64,000 nt of DNA, taken from positions 1 to 64,000 of the forward strand of contig JACAER010000020.1 in assembly GCA_013388745.1 (NCBI GenBank). The letters are read 5' to 3'. Below the pieces are notes generated by a model. The model searched no databases and was not told the DNA's origin. It saw nothing but the letters and a program-made list of their open reading frames with translations. The stretch comes from Chloroflexota bacterium. GTDB taxonomy: Bacteria; Chloroflexota; Anaerolineae; Aggregatilineales; Phototrophicaceae. Below, in pieces: positions 42,449 through 50,562 of this stretch (within the stretch, counting starts at the first letter, position 1; every line of letters begins with the position of its first letter). Both the position numbers and the translations under genes were made by a program.

Positions 42449-43021
42449 ATGATGGCCGACCAACTGGCGACAACGCTTGAAAAGCTGGAAGACGTGCAGG
42501 CGATTTATGACAGCGGCAAGCCTTTGCTGGCGCTGATTAACGAAATCCTGGAATCGCGGCTGAAGGGCAAGCCGATTACGGTGGAAATCGTGGAAGAAAG
42601 CGCGATTCCGGCGGTGGCGGCGGACGCGATACGTCTGCGCCAGATTATGCTCAACCTGTTGGGCAACGCCGTGAAGTTCACCGAACAGGGCACGATCACG
42701 CTGAGCTATGGCCTGTACAATGACCGCGAAGTGTATGTCAAGGTCAAGGACACGGGTATGGGCATCAACGCCGCGAATCTGCGCCTGGTGTTCGAGCGCT
42801 TCCGCCAGGTGGACGGGTCATCGACACGGCGCGCGGGCGGCACAGGGCTGGGACTGTCGATCACGCAGCAGCTTGTGCATCTGCACGGCGGCGAAATCTA
42901 CGCGGAAAGCGAAGGGGGTGCGGGTTCGACCTTCTGGTTCACGCTGCCGGTGACGGAAGAGCAGCCAGCAGCGGCGCTGGCAGAGGCCAACGGCGCGAGC
43001 AAAGACGGCAAGGCGAAGTAG
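42449..43021 (+). CDS. Truncated histidine kinase: orphan ATPase domain
   Basis: 190 residues. Residues 15-35 (EDVQAIYDSGKPLLALINE) match the second helix of a HisKA domain but the H-box helix before it is missing, and about 25-30 residues are deleted just after (ILE joins directly to SRLKGKPITVEIVE). The ATPase domain from 55 on is intact: LLGNAVKFTEQG, KDTGMGI, VFERFRQVDGSS, GGTGLGLSITQQLV, FWFTLPV. No good ribosome site precedes the ATG. Either a decaying kinase or an autonomous ATPase that lends phosphate to nobody. A strong terminator follows. Confidence 0.65.
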   Translation: MMADQLATTLEKLEDVQAIYDSGKPLLALINEILESRLKGKPITVEIVEESAIPAVAADAIRLRQIMLNLLGNAVKFTEQGTITLSYGLYNDREVYVKVKDTGMGINAANLRLVFERFRQVDGSSTRRAGGTGLGLSITQQLVHLHGGEIYAESEGGAGSTFWFTLPVTEEQPAAALAEANGASKDGKAK

Positions 43022-43058
43022 GCCGACACGGCGCAGCGCAAAACCGCATAGGTTCGAG

Positions 43059-43088
43059 AGGGGCAGACTTGCGTCTGCTCCTTTTTTT
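43059..43088 (+). terminator. Intrinsic terminator
   Basis: AGGGGCAGAC-ttgc-GTCTGCTCCT, ten pairs with one G-T, followed by TTTTTT. Confidence 0.9.
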
Positions 43089-43238
43089 GTGGCGAACGTT
43101 TTTGAGTTTAGCGGGTTTTGCCGCCACAGGCTGAAGTCAACGCTGACCTGCCGCTACACCTGCCGTGACCGGCATTTGTGGGCATGAAAATGCATGGCTG
43201 GTCTGCGATTGGCGCGCGGCAAACGAGCATCGGTGCGC

Positions 43239-43244
43239 TATAAT
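43239..43244 (+). promoter_or_regulatory. Probable -10 box of the alpha/beta hydrolase gene
   Basis: TATAAT 40 nt before the ATG at 43285; no good -35. Confidence 0.45.
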
Positions 43245-43284
43245 AGCTCACAATCCGTGATTCAAAAGCCTGTGGAGAGGAACT

Positions 43285-44307
43285 ATGCCGTTATTGACGG
43301 TCATCGCGGCGCTGCTGGCGCTGCTGGTGCTGGTTGTTGTGTGGAATCGTATGGCGGTGGCGCGTTGGGCGGGGCAGCCACAGCCACCGGGAAAACGGGT
43401 GAATGTAGGGGGCGCAGCGTGGTACGTGACGGTCAAAGGCACGGGCGCGCCTGCGGTGGTGATCGAAACGGCGCTGACCGGGCTTTCGCCGGAATGGTGG
43501 GCGCTGCAAGAGGTATTGGCGCAGCATACCACCGTCGTCACGTATGATCGGGCGGGCTACGGTTGGAGCGCAGCGCCCACGACGCCGCGCACGAGCGCCA
43601 ATATCGCCCAGGAAGCACGAGCGCTGCTGGCGGCGTTGAATTTGCCCGCGCCGTTCGTGCTGGTGGGGCATTCGCAGGGGGGGCTGTATGCGCAGCATTT
43701 CGCGCGGCTGTATCCGCAGGATACGGCGGGCGTTGTGCTGCTGGACCCGCTTTCGCCCGATGACAACCGCTTCAAAGCGGAGCTTCCGCCGGAACTGTAT
43801 CAGGGCAGCGGGGCAGATAAAAGTATGAACCTGAAAATCGGTGCGGTCATGAGTCGGTTGGGGCTGCTGGGGCTGCTCAAGCCGCTGCTGCTGAAGTCGC
43901 CGCCGTTTTTTTATTTCCGCGATATGCCGCGCGAGCGCATCGAACTGATCTGGCGACATATGCTGCGCCCTGAGTTGTACAGCACGGCGCTGGATGAGAA
44001 CACGCAGGCGCATCTGCCAGAAAACAGCGCGGCGCTGCACGCGGCGGGCGCGTTCCCGGCAGTGCCGCTCAAGATTCTGTACCATGATGGCGAAGTGAAT
44101 ATCAGCGAGATGATGCAGTACGGCGGGCTGACGCGCGAACAGGCGCAGCAGCTAGAGACGTTCTGGGAAAATCTGCTGCGCGAACTGTTGAGTTTGTCGC
44201 CGCAGAGCGAATGGGTTCCGTGCCCGACGAGCGGGCATTTTATCCAGCATTCGCGCCCCGATCTGGTGAGGGCGGCGGTGCTGGCCGTCGTCGCGCAGAA
44301 GCAGTGA
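43285..44307 (+). CDS. Membrane-anchored alpha/beta hydrolase
   Basis: 340 residues; ATG at 43285 with GGAGAGG upstream. A single N-terminal hydrophobic segment (LLTVIAALLALLVLVVVW) should anchor the protein or act as signal. The hydrolase core has the nucleophile elbow VLVGHSQGGLYAQHF (Ser in GHSQG), the oxyanion region VVTYDRAGYGWS, and the catalytic histidine in TSGHFIQHSRPDLV near the end. The acid is probably the Asp in ILYHDGEV or a nearby residue. A lid of about 90 residues is inserted after LLDPLSPDDNRF. Substrate unknown (ester, lipid or similar). Confidence 0.88.
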   Translation: MPLLTVIAALLALLVLVVVWNRMAVARWAGQPQPPGKRVNVGGAAWYVTVKGTGAPAVVIETALTGLSPEWWALQEVLAQHTTVVTYDRAGYGWSAAPTTPRTSANIAQEARALLAALNLPAPFVLVGHSQGGLYAQHFARLYPQDTAGVVLLDPLSPDDNRFKAELPPELYQGSGADKSMNLKIGAVMSRLGLLGLLKPLLLKSPPFFYFRDMPRERIELIWRHMLRPELYSTALDENTQAHLPENSAALHAAGAFPAVPLKILYHDGEVNISEMMQYGGLTREQAQQLETFWENLLRELLSLSPQSEWVPCPTSGHFIQHSRPDLVRAAVLAVVAQKQ

Positions 44308-44351
44308 CGGCGGCGCGGGGCGTGCTGCGCTCCGGGCGGCGGGCAGTCGTG

Positions 44352-44430
44352 TCAACCTCACCCCCCGGCCCCCTCTCCATGTCAGGAACTGATGTGTCAG
44401 GGGATACGCGCGACATGGAGAGGGGGAGCG
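44352..44430 (+). repeat. Short palindromic repeat, copy 3
   Basis: CCTCACCCCCCGGCCCCC end, then a 15-bp perfect inverted repeat CCCCCTCTCCATGTC (44369-44383) / GACATGGAGAGGGGG (44412-44426). Same orientation as copy 1. Confidence 0.85.
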
Positions 44431-44515
44431 CAGCGGGATATGCGCCGAGATCGGCGTGTGGGCAAAGGCACAACCTGGATGACCGATTGTGCGTATAGAG
44501 AGATAAGAGGCGCGG

Positions 44516-44608
44516 ATGAAACGCGCGCCTGTGCGCAGACCTGCTGCCGCATCTTCATCATCGCCTACACTGCCCCTGCTGCTGGCAGCGCTGGCTGTGG
44601 AGATGTAA
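44516..44608 (+). CDS. Possible 30-residue peptide
   Basis: An ATG at 44516 after an AGAGG-like site opens a 30-codon frame. The peptide is basic at the start (KRAPVRRP), then Ser-rich, then hydrophobic (LPLLLAALAVEM). It ends 12 bp before the 53-residue membrane protein gene. Too short to be sure; it may be only a chance frame. Confidence 0.25.
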   Translation: MKRAPVRRPAAASSSSPTLPLLLAALAVEM

Positions 44609-44620
44609 AGAGAGGCGTAA

Positions 44621-44782
44621 ATGCAAAGCGAACGACTCAGCCAATCGCGGCTGCTGGTGGGATTAGCGCTGGTGGCAGTGGCCGTGCTGATCTTTGTGTT
44701 GGGGCAGAACGGCTATTCGACGGCGGGCGCGGTGGCGCTGGGCGTGCTTGGCCTGGTGAGCATCGCGATTGCCCGGCGTTAA
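44621..44782 (+). CDS. Small two-helix membrane protein
   Basis: 53 residues, ATG at 44621 with GAGG about 9 nt upstream. Two hydrophobic stretches, LLVGLALVAVAVLIFVLG and GAVALGVLGLVSIAIA, are joined by a short turn (QNGYSTA) and flanked by a basic tail ARR. This is the shape of small bacterial membrane proteins that regulate larger partners. The codon choice is like neighbouring genes. No family is recognised. The glycan genes start 118 bp further. Confidence 0.6.
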   Translation: MQSERLSQSRLLVGLALVAVAVLIFVLGQNGYSTAGAVALGVLGLVSIAIARR

Positions 44783-44863
44783 AGGCCGGACGCGACTTTT
44801 CGCAGAGGGGCGGGCGGGGGTTCGCTCCTTTTTGATTACTGTGCTGACAAGCAGGGCCCAGGC

Positions 44864-44869
44864 TATAAT
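44864..44869 (+). promoter_or_regulatory. Probable -10 box of the DegT gene
   Basis: TATAAT 31 nt before the ATG at 44901. Confidence 0.45.
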
Positions 44870-44900
44870 GGCTGCGGCTAATGATTCCAGAAAAAGAGCT

Positions 44901-46013
44901 ATGCCAGAATTTTCTATCCCTATGTCGTCCGCAGAACTGGACGAGAGCGATTATCAGGCGGTGATGGGCGTGCTGCGCTCCGGGCGGCTGGCGCTCGGCG
45001 GGCAGGCGCTGGAATTCGAGCGGCAGATGGCGGCGTATGTCGGCGTCAGACATGCGATCAGCGTGAGTTCGGGGACGGCAGCGCTGCATCTGCTGGTGCG
45101 GGCGCTGGGGATCGGCGCGGGCGACGAAGTGATCGTGCCGTCGTTCACCTTCGCGGCCAGCGCGAACGCCATCCTGTATGAGCGCGCCACGCCGGTGTTC
45201 TGCGAGATCGAGCCGCAGACCTATAATCTCGATCCTGACGATGTGCGCCGGCGCATCACGCCGCGCACGAAAGCGATTATGGCTGTTGATGTGTTCGGGC
45301 ATCCGGCGGACTGGGACGCGCTGCAAGACATCGCCGAACGGTATGGGCTGGCGCTGATCGACGACTGCTGCGAGGCGCTGGGGGCGGAGTATCGCGGGCG
45401 CAAAGTCGGCAGTTTTGGGGCGGCGGGGGCCTTTGCTTTTTACCCCAACAAGCAGATGACGACGGGCGAAGGCGGCATGATTGTCACCGACGACGCGCGT
45501 ATCGCCGCGCTGTGTCGCGCGCTGCGCAACCAGGGGCGCGGGCAGATGAGCGCGTGGCTGGAACATGAGCATCTGGGTTATAACTACCGTCTGGACGAGA
45601 TGAGCGCGGCGCTGGGCGTGACGCAGTTGGCGCGCATCGAGACGTTTCTGGCCAAGCGCGCGGCGGTGGCGCAAATGTACACGGAACGGTTGGCCGGGCT
45701 GGATATGCTGCGCACGCCGCTGGTGCAGCCGCACGCGCAGATGAGCTGGTTCGTCTACGTGGTGACGCTGGCCGAAGGGCTGGATCGCGATGTGGTGATC
45801 GCGCGTATGGAGCAGGAGGGCATCCCGGCGCGCGGCTATTTTTTCCCGACGCATTTGCAGCCCTATATCCGGCAGATGTTGGGTTATCGCGGCGGGGAAC
45901 TGCCGCTGACAGAAGGGATCGCACGGCGCACGCTGGCGCTGCCGTTTCACAACAATCTGATGGCGGCGCAGGTCGAACAGGTGGCGGCGTGCCTGGCGCG
46001 GGCGGCGCAGTGA
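44901..46013 (+). CDS. DegT/DnrJ/EryC1-family PLP aminotransferase
   Basis: 370 residues; the ATG at 44901 has AAAGAG upstream. The cofactor lysine is in FAFYPNKQMTTGEGGMIVT, the family signature; SVSSGTAALHLLVRALG and IVPSFTFAASANAILY bind substrate and PLP; LIDDCCEALGAEYRGRKVG contains the aspartate that contacts the pyridine. HLGYNYRLDEMSAALG is typical. Such enzymes aminate nucleotide-linked keto sugars (C3 or C4). The next gene encodes a 4,6-dehydratase, 6 bp away, which would make the keto-sugar substrate. Confidence 0.95.
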   Translation: MPEFSIPMSSAELDESDYQAVMGVLRSGRLALGGQALEFERQMAAYVGVRHAISVSSGTAALHLLVRALGIGAGDEVIVPSFTFAASANAILYERATPVFCEIEPQTYNLDPDDVRRRITPRTKAIMAVDVFGHPADWDALQDIAERYGLALIDDCCEALGAEYRGRKVGSFGAAGAFAFYPNKQMTTGEGGMIVTDDARIAALCRALRNQGRGQMSAWLEHEHLGYNYRLDEMSAALGVTQLARIETFLAKRAAVAQMYTERLAGLDMLRTPLVQPHAQMSWFVYVVTLAEGLDRDVVIARMEQEGIPARGYFFPTHLQPYIRQMLGYRGGELPLTEGIARRTLALPFHNNLMAAQVEQVAACLARAAQ

Positions 46014-46019
46014 AGCAGC

Positions 46020-47840
46020 ATGAACGCAAAATTCGCGGTTGATCTGGCGCTGTGGGCGCTGTGCGGCGCGGCGGCTTTTTTTCTGCGCGTGGACGATGCC
46101 TGGCCGCGCTACGCGCCGACCATGCTGGCCTATGTGCTGGTCGGCTTGCCGTTTAAGGCGCTGCTGCTGCGCGCTTTTGGGCTGGATCGGCAGGCGTGGC
46201 GCAAGGTGAGCGTGCCGGATATGTACCGCCTGCTGCAAGCGGTGGGCGCGGGCACGCTGCTGCTGTTCACGCTGGGGCTGCTGGTGTTTTTCCCGTACAT
46301 TTTTCTGCCGCGCAGCGTGCCGCTGATCGAAGGGGTGCTGGCGGCGCTGGCGTTGGGCGAGGCGCGTTTGTTCCGGCGGCTGCTGTATGAGCGGCGCGGG
46401 CGCATGGCGGCCAGCGCGGGGCATAAGCGTGTGCTGCTGGTGGGGGCGGGCGAAGCGGGGACACTGCTGGCGCGCGAAATGCTGCGCCACCCAGAGGCGG
46501 GCTTAGTGCCGGCGGGTTTTCTGGATGACGACAGCGGCAAACAGCAGACACGCTTTTTCGGTCTGCCGGTGCTGGGGCGGCTGGATGATCTGGCGCGCGT
46601 GGCACAGCAGCAGGAAATTGACGAAGTGCTGATCGCCATGCCCTCGGTGGAGGGGGGGATCGTGCGGCGCGTGCTAGGCATGGCGCGGGCGGCGGGACTG
46701 CCCTGCCGCAGTATACCCGGCCTCTACGACATTCTCAGCGGGCGCGTGGCGATTTCGCAGATTCGCGAAGTCGAAGTGGAGGATTTGCTGCGGCGCAAAC
46801 CGGCGCAGTTGAATATCGCGCAGATTTCGGACTATCTGCGCGGGCGGGTGGTGCTGGTGACGGGCGCGGGCGGCTCGATTGGCGCGGAAATTGTGCGGCA
46901 AACGCTGGCTTTTGCGCCGGGGCAAATGCTGCTGCTGGGGCGCGGCGAAAACAGCCTGTACAGTGTGGAAAATGAGGTGAAGCGCACGCATCCCGGTATG
47001 GATGTGCGCACGCTGGTGGCCGATGTGCGTGACCGCGCGCGGCTGGAGCATATTTTCCGGCAGTATCGTCCGCAGGTGGTGTTTCACGTCGCCGCGCACA
47101 AGCATGTGCCGCTGATGGAGGCCAACCCCGACGAGGCCGTGCTGAACAATGTGGGTGGCACGCAGCATGTGGCCGAGCTGGCGCTGCATTATGGCGCGGC
47201 GCGTTTCGTCAATATTTCCACCGACAAAGCCATCAACCCGACGTCGATCATGGGCGCCTCGAAGCGCGCGGCGGAAATGGTGGTGGAGCGGGTGGCGCAG
47301 CAGGCACAGGCCGGGCAGATGTTCGTTTCGGTGCGTTTCGGCAATGTGTTGGGCAGCCGGGGCAGCGTTGTGCCGCTGTTTAAGGAACAGATCGCACGCG
47401 GCGGGCCGCTGCTGGTGACGCACCCGGAGATGACGCGCTATTTTATGACGATCCCCGAAGCGGCACAGTTGGTGCTGCAAGCCGGCGGACTCGACCAGAA
47501 CGGGGCGCTGTATGTGCTGGATATGGGCGCGCCGCTCAGAATTGTCGATCTGGCGCGCGACATGATTCTGCTCTCCGGTCTCAGGCCTGATGTAGACATC
47601 GCGATTCAGTTCACGGGGATACGCCCCGGCGAAAAATTATTCGAGGAAATTCTGAGCCGCGAGGAAGGAACCTACGCGCTGAAACACGCGAGCATTTATG
47701 TCGTGAGCCGGGCGCAGGGGCTGCCGGCGGATTTCGAGGCGCGGCTGCAAGCGCTGTACACGGCAGCGCGCGCTTATGACAGCGCGGGCATTCGCGCGGC
47801 GTTCGCGGCGCTGATTCCGACGTACCGTGCAGAGGGATAA
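46020..47840 (+). CDS. Membrane FlaA1/CapD-type nucleotide-sugar 4,6-dehydratase
   Basis: 606 residues. Four N-terminal membrane segments (to about 110), then two Rossmann domains. The first (KRVLLVGAGEAGTLLAREML) is the CoA-binding-like domain; the second, from about 280, is the catalytic short-chain dehydrogenase: VVLVTGAGGSIGAEIVRQTL, FHVAAHKHVPLMEANPDEAV, and the catalytic NPTSIMGASKRAAE with the S-M-K triad. RYFMTIPEAAQLVLQ and FTGIRPGEKLFEEIL complete the family pattern. It removes water from a UDP-hexose at C4-C6 for surface polysaccharide or glycoprotein sugars. It pairs with the aminotransferase upstream. Confidence 0.94.
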   Translation: MNAKFAVDLALWALCGAAAFFLRVDDAWPRYAPTMLAYVLVGLPFKALLLRAFGLDRQAWRKVSVPDMYRLLQAVGAGTLLLFTLGLLVFFPYIFLPRSVPLIEGVLAALALGEARLFRRLLYERRGRMAASAGHKRVLLVGAGEAGTLLAREMLRHPEAGLVPAGFLDDDSGKQQTRFFGLPVLGRLDDLARVAQQQEIDEVLIAMPSVEGGIVRRVLGMARAAGLPCRSIPGLYDILSGRVAISQIREVEVEDLLRRKPAQLNIAQISDYLRGRVVLVTGAGGSIGAEIVRQTLAFAPGQMLLLGRGENSLYSVENEVKRTHPGMDVRTLVADVRDRARLEHIFRQYRPQVVFHVAAHKHVPLMEANPDEAVLNNVGGTQHVAELALHYGAARFVNISTDKAINPTSIMGASKRAAEMVVERVAQQAQAGQMFVSVRFGNVLGSRGSVVPLFKEQIARGGPLLVTHPEMTRYFMTIPEAAQLVLQAGGLDQNGALYVLDMGAPLRIVDLARDMILLSGLRPDVDIAIQFTGIRPGEKLFEEILSREEGTYALKHASIYVVSRAQGLPADFEARLQALYTAARAYDSAGIRAAFAALIPTYRAEG

Positions 47841-47846
47841 GGTATC

Positions 47847-49511
47847 TCAGCGCGGCGAGAACGAATCGGGGTCGTCGGGGTCGGGGTAGGTGTCGATGAT
47901 GTCGTCCAGATCGCTGGTGCGTTTGCGCGGCTTGCGGCGCGGCGTGGTGGGCGGCGTGTGCGTATGCGCGGGCGGCGGCGGCGCGGCGGGCGGTTTGCTG
48001 GTGTGCGCGCTGGGCGGCAGTTGGCGCGTTGGCGGCGGGGCGGGCGCGGCGGCGGGCGGCGCGAAATTCAGCGGCGGCACGCTGCGGGCGCGCGCGGGCA
48101 TACTTTGGATCATCAGCAGACGAAGCAAAAATTCGGCCTGCTGCTGTTCGGTCAGATTGCCGGCGCTGAGCAGTTCTTTAATGTGCAGCATTTCGGCTTC
48201 GTTTTCAAATTCCTGCTTGCGAATGCGCAAGATTTCGCCGTCGAAACGCGGCACACAGTCGATAGACCAGGGGTGCAGCGTGACGTTCATAGTCGCCAGC
48301 GCGCCAGCTACAAGCTGCGGAAGCTGGCGCGCGAATTCGGTGACGCCGGTTTCGAGCGCCTGGCGGCTTTGCATGGTATAGAAGAAGTGGTGCGTTTCGC
48401 GCACGATGCTGTCGCGCACAAAAGCGGCGATCCAGGCGGCGACCTCATCAGGCGTGGTTTTGGCGCGCAGCGCCAGCCGCAGCGAGGGGTTGCGCAGCTT
48501 ATGGGCGTCGAACGTCACCAGACATTTGACGGTCAGATCGAGGCGCACATTTTTGAGCGTATCGACATCCTGCATGACGGCCTCGACGGGCACAAACCGG
48601 TTGTTGTCCCACAGCAAGCGCCAGTGATCGGCGGGGACAATCCAGCGCACGGGGACAAAACGGCGGCGGACGGCGGCGGCGCTGGTGAACAACTGGCGCA
48701 GGCGATCGGTGTTGGCGTGGAACTGCTGTTCGAGCGCCAGCAGACGCGGCGCGCCCTGGGCCAGTTCGACATATTGGCGCAGCAGGGCGTGAAAATCTTT
48801 GTGGCCGATCTCGATGGCGCGCAAATCTTCGGGGCGCAGCGGCGGCATGTGCATTTCGGCGGCCAGCGCGCTTAATTTGTTCCATGTCAGGCGGACCTGT
48901 GTCAAATACAACTCGTCGCGCAAAAAGTCGGGCAGCCCCCATTCGACATACACATTGAGCGAGGGCGGCGGGAAGTCGTTTTCGATCAGCGCGCGCATGA
49001 GGGCGGGGTCGAGCGGCGGGGCGGGGCAGGGCACAAGGTCAAAATCATCTTCCATGGCAGAGGCGTGCTGGAACAAGTAGACTTTGCCGGGACGCATTTC
49101 CATCATCCACACGGGCAGATTTTGCCCCAGCAGCCACAGGCCGAAAATCAGTCCCAGCCCAATCAACCACAGCGGCGCGCCCTGGATCTGGGCGGCGATG
49201 AGCAGCGCCAGCGCCCAGCCCAGCGCGGGGGCGGTGAGCAGCAGCGTGGGCAGCAGGGCGCCGCGCCAGTTTTTATAGCGCGCGCGGTAGTACGGGGCGA
49301 TGTTGAGGACGATCAGCGCGCAGTACAGGGCGACGGCCAGCAGCACGGCGTTGAGACCCAAGAGGCCGACAAGCAGCCAGGCCAGCGCCCAGCCCAGCGC
49401 GATATAGGTGAGCAGAGTCATGCGGCTGGCGGGCACGGTCTGGCGGGTGCGCCACGCGGCCCCCAGACTGCCGCGCAGCCAATCAAAGGGCGATGGTTTC
49501 GGTAACATCAT
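47847..49511 (-). CDS. Membrane protein with an SPFH/band-7-like domain and Pro-rich tail
   Basis: 554 residues from the ATG at 49511. Four membrane segments lie in the first 130 residues (LLTYIALGWALAWLLVGLLG, LLAVALYCALIVLNIAPY, LLPTLLLTAPALGWALALLI, WLIGLGLIFGLWLLG). A loop (EMRPGKVYLFQHASAMEDDF) leads to a central alpha/beta region. Residues about 325-440 read like an SPFH/PHB domain: VRLDLTVKCLVTFDAHKLRN, then VRDSIVRETHHFFYTMQSRQ and GALATMNVTLHPWSIDCV. The last 90 residues are low-complexity Pro/Ala/Thr. SPFH proteins form membrane scaffolds; here the topology is unusual because the domain follows several membrane helices. It ends 6 bp from the dehydratase gene, tail-to-tail. Confidence 0.7.
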   Translation of the reverse strand: MMLPKPSPFDWLRGSLGAAWRTRQTVPASRMTLLTYIALGWALAWLLVGLLGLNAVLLAVALYCALIVLNIAPYYRARYKNWRGALLPTLLLTAPALGWALALLIAAQIQGAPLWLIGLGLIFGLWLLGQNLPVWMMEMRPGKVYLFQHASAMEDDFDLVPCPAPPLDPALMRALIENDFPPPSLNVYVEWGLPDFLRDELYLTQVRLTWNKLSALAAEMHMPPLRPEDLRAIEIGHKDFHALLRQYVELAQGAPRLLALEQQFHANTDRLRQLFTSAAAVRRRFVPVRWIVPADHWRLLWDNNRFVPVEAVMQDVDTLKNVRLDLTVKCLVTFDAHKLRNPSLRLALRAKTTPDEVAAWIAAFVRDSIVRETHHFFYTMQSRQALETGVTEFARQLPQLVAGALATMNVTLHPWSIDCVPRFDGEILRIRKQEFENEAEMLHIKELLSAGNLTEQQQAEFLLRLLMIQSMPARARSVPPLNFAPPAAAPAPPPTRQLPPSAHTSKPPAAPPPPAHTHTPPTTPRRKPRKRTSDLDDIIDTYPDPDDPDSFSPR

Positions 49512-49536
49512 AAAATAAGGTCGCAATCGTCAGAGG

Positions 49537-49557
49537 TCAGTTGTAGGCGACAACTGA
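49537..49557. promoter_or_regulatory. Palindrome in the leader of the SPFH-like gene
   Basis: TCAGTTGT-aggcg-ACAACTGA, a perfect 8-bp inverted repeat, 25 bp before the ATG. It lies downstream of the -10 box, so it may be a repressor site or an RNA hairpin that controls translation. Confidence 0.5.
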
Positions 49558-49597
49558 ACGTTAAAACCGTATTTTGCCGGCTGCGGCTTCTAAGCAG

Positions 49598-49603
49598 ATT
49601 ATA
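49598..49603 (-). promoter_or_regulatory. Extended -10 promoter of the SPFH-like gene
   Basis: On the minus strand TGCTATAAT, about 87 bp before the ATG. Confidence 0.5.
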
Positions 49604-49641
49604 GCACAGGGGCGGCGGGAAAGTCTGGTCGGGCGCGTCAG

Positions 49642-49929
49642 CCTCACCCCCCGGCCCTTTTACAAAGGTAGGTCATTCAGGGACGGGCGCGGCTGTGCCG
49701 CCTGTGGCTAAAGCCAACAGGCTGAGTGCGGAGGCGGTAAGCCCACTAAAGGGGCTGAAAAAGGCCGCAAGGGTTCAGCGTAATCTGAAAGTCATGAGGA
49801 GGCGTTAAGACCACGCAGAAGCATAAAAAACCTACCCTTGTAAAGGGGCTTCAACACCGGCGGGCGCAGGTCTTCTGCCCCTCGCCTAGCCGCAAAGTGG
49901 CGGTCGGGAGAGGGGGCACGGGGGTGAGG
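49642..49929. repeat. Long interspersed element, copy 3 (full form)
   Basis: About 288 bp bounded by CCTCACCCCCCGGCCC (49642-49657) and its inverted counterpart GGGCACGGGGGTGAGG (49914-49929). Inside are a second inverted pair (ttttacaaaggtagg with cctacccttgtaaag) and the core gccgcctgtggctaaagcc with ggtaagcccactaaagggg. No transposase frame. It fills most of the gap 49512-49989, which has no gene. Confidence 0.8.
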
Positions 49930-49989
49930 GTTTGCCGGCGCGGGCAAATTGCGGCGTGAACCTTTTGGCGCGCGGCTCGTATTAGGGGC

Positions 49990-50550
49990 ATGAGGGAAGG
50001 GGAAACGGGCGTGCCGACGGATGAGGAGTTGGCTTTGGGAATCCAACAGGGACATATGCAGGCGTTAGCGGCGCTGGTCGAGCGGCATCATCACGCGCTG
50101 ATCGGTTTTTTGTACCGCATGACGGGAGGCAACCGCGCGCTGGCAGAAGACCTGGCGCAGGAAACGTTTCTGCGGGTGCTGCGGGCGATCGGCCAGTACC
50201 AGCACCCGCGCCCTTTCAAACCCTGGCTGTACGCCATCGCCGCCAACATGGCGCGCGACGGCTTCAAGAGCGCCAAGCAGCGCTACGCCGCCGCCCTACT
50301 GGAGGACGACGAACGCGGGCCAGCGGCGGACGAACGCCCGGAAGAAGTCCTGATTGATCTGGACGAAGAACAGCAGGTGGCGCGGGCGCTGCGGCGGCTG
50401 CCTGACCACCAGCGCGCGGTGGTGATTTTGCGTTACTACCAGGAATTGTCGCTGGCGGAGATCGCGGAAGCGCTGAACATTCCTGTCGGCACGGTGAAAT
50501 CGCGTTTGTCGATTGGGTTGGAACGGCTGCGGACGCTGTTGGTGGAATGA
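49990..50550 (+). CDS. ECF-type RNA polymerase sigma factor
   Basis: 186 residues from the ATG at 49990. A GTG at 50011, with AGGGAAGGGGA 7 nt before it, is at least as likely and would give 179 residues. Region 2: HALIGFLYRMTGG, LAEDLAQETFLRVLRAIGQY, PWLYAIAANMARDGFKSA; region 4: LPDHQRAVVILRYYQELSLA and EIAEALNIPVGTVKSRLSIG. Twelve bp separate it from a membrane-protein gene that probably serves as its partner. It heads a run of four plus-strand genes. Confidence 0.92.
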   Translation: MREGETGVPTDEELALGIQQGHMQALAALVERHHHALIGFLYRMTGGNRALAEDLAQETFLRVLRAIGQYQHPRPFKPWLYAIAANMARDGFKSAKQRYAAALLEDDERGPAADERPEEVLIDLDEEQQVARALRRLPDHQRAVVILRYYQELSLAEIAEALNIPVGTVKSRLSIGLERLRTLLVE

Positions 50551-50562
50551 GGATTTGAACCG

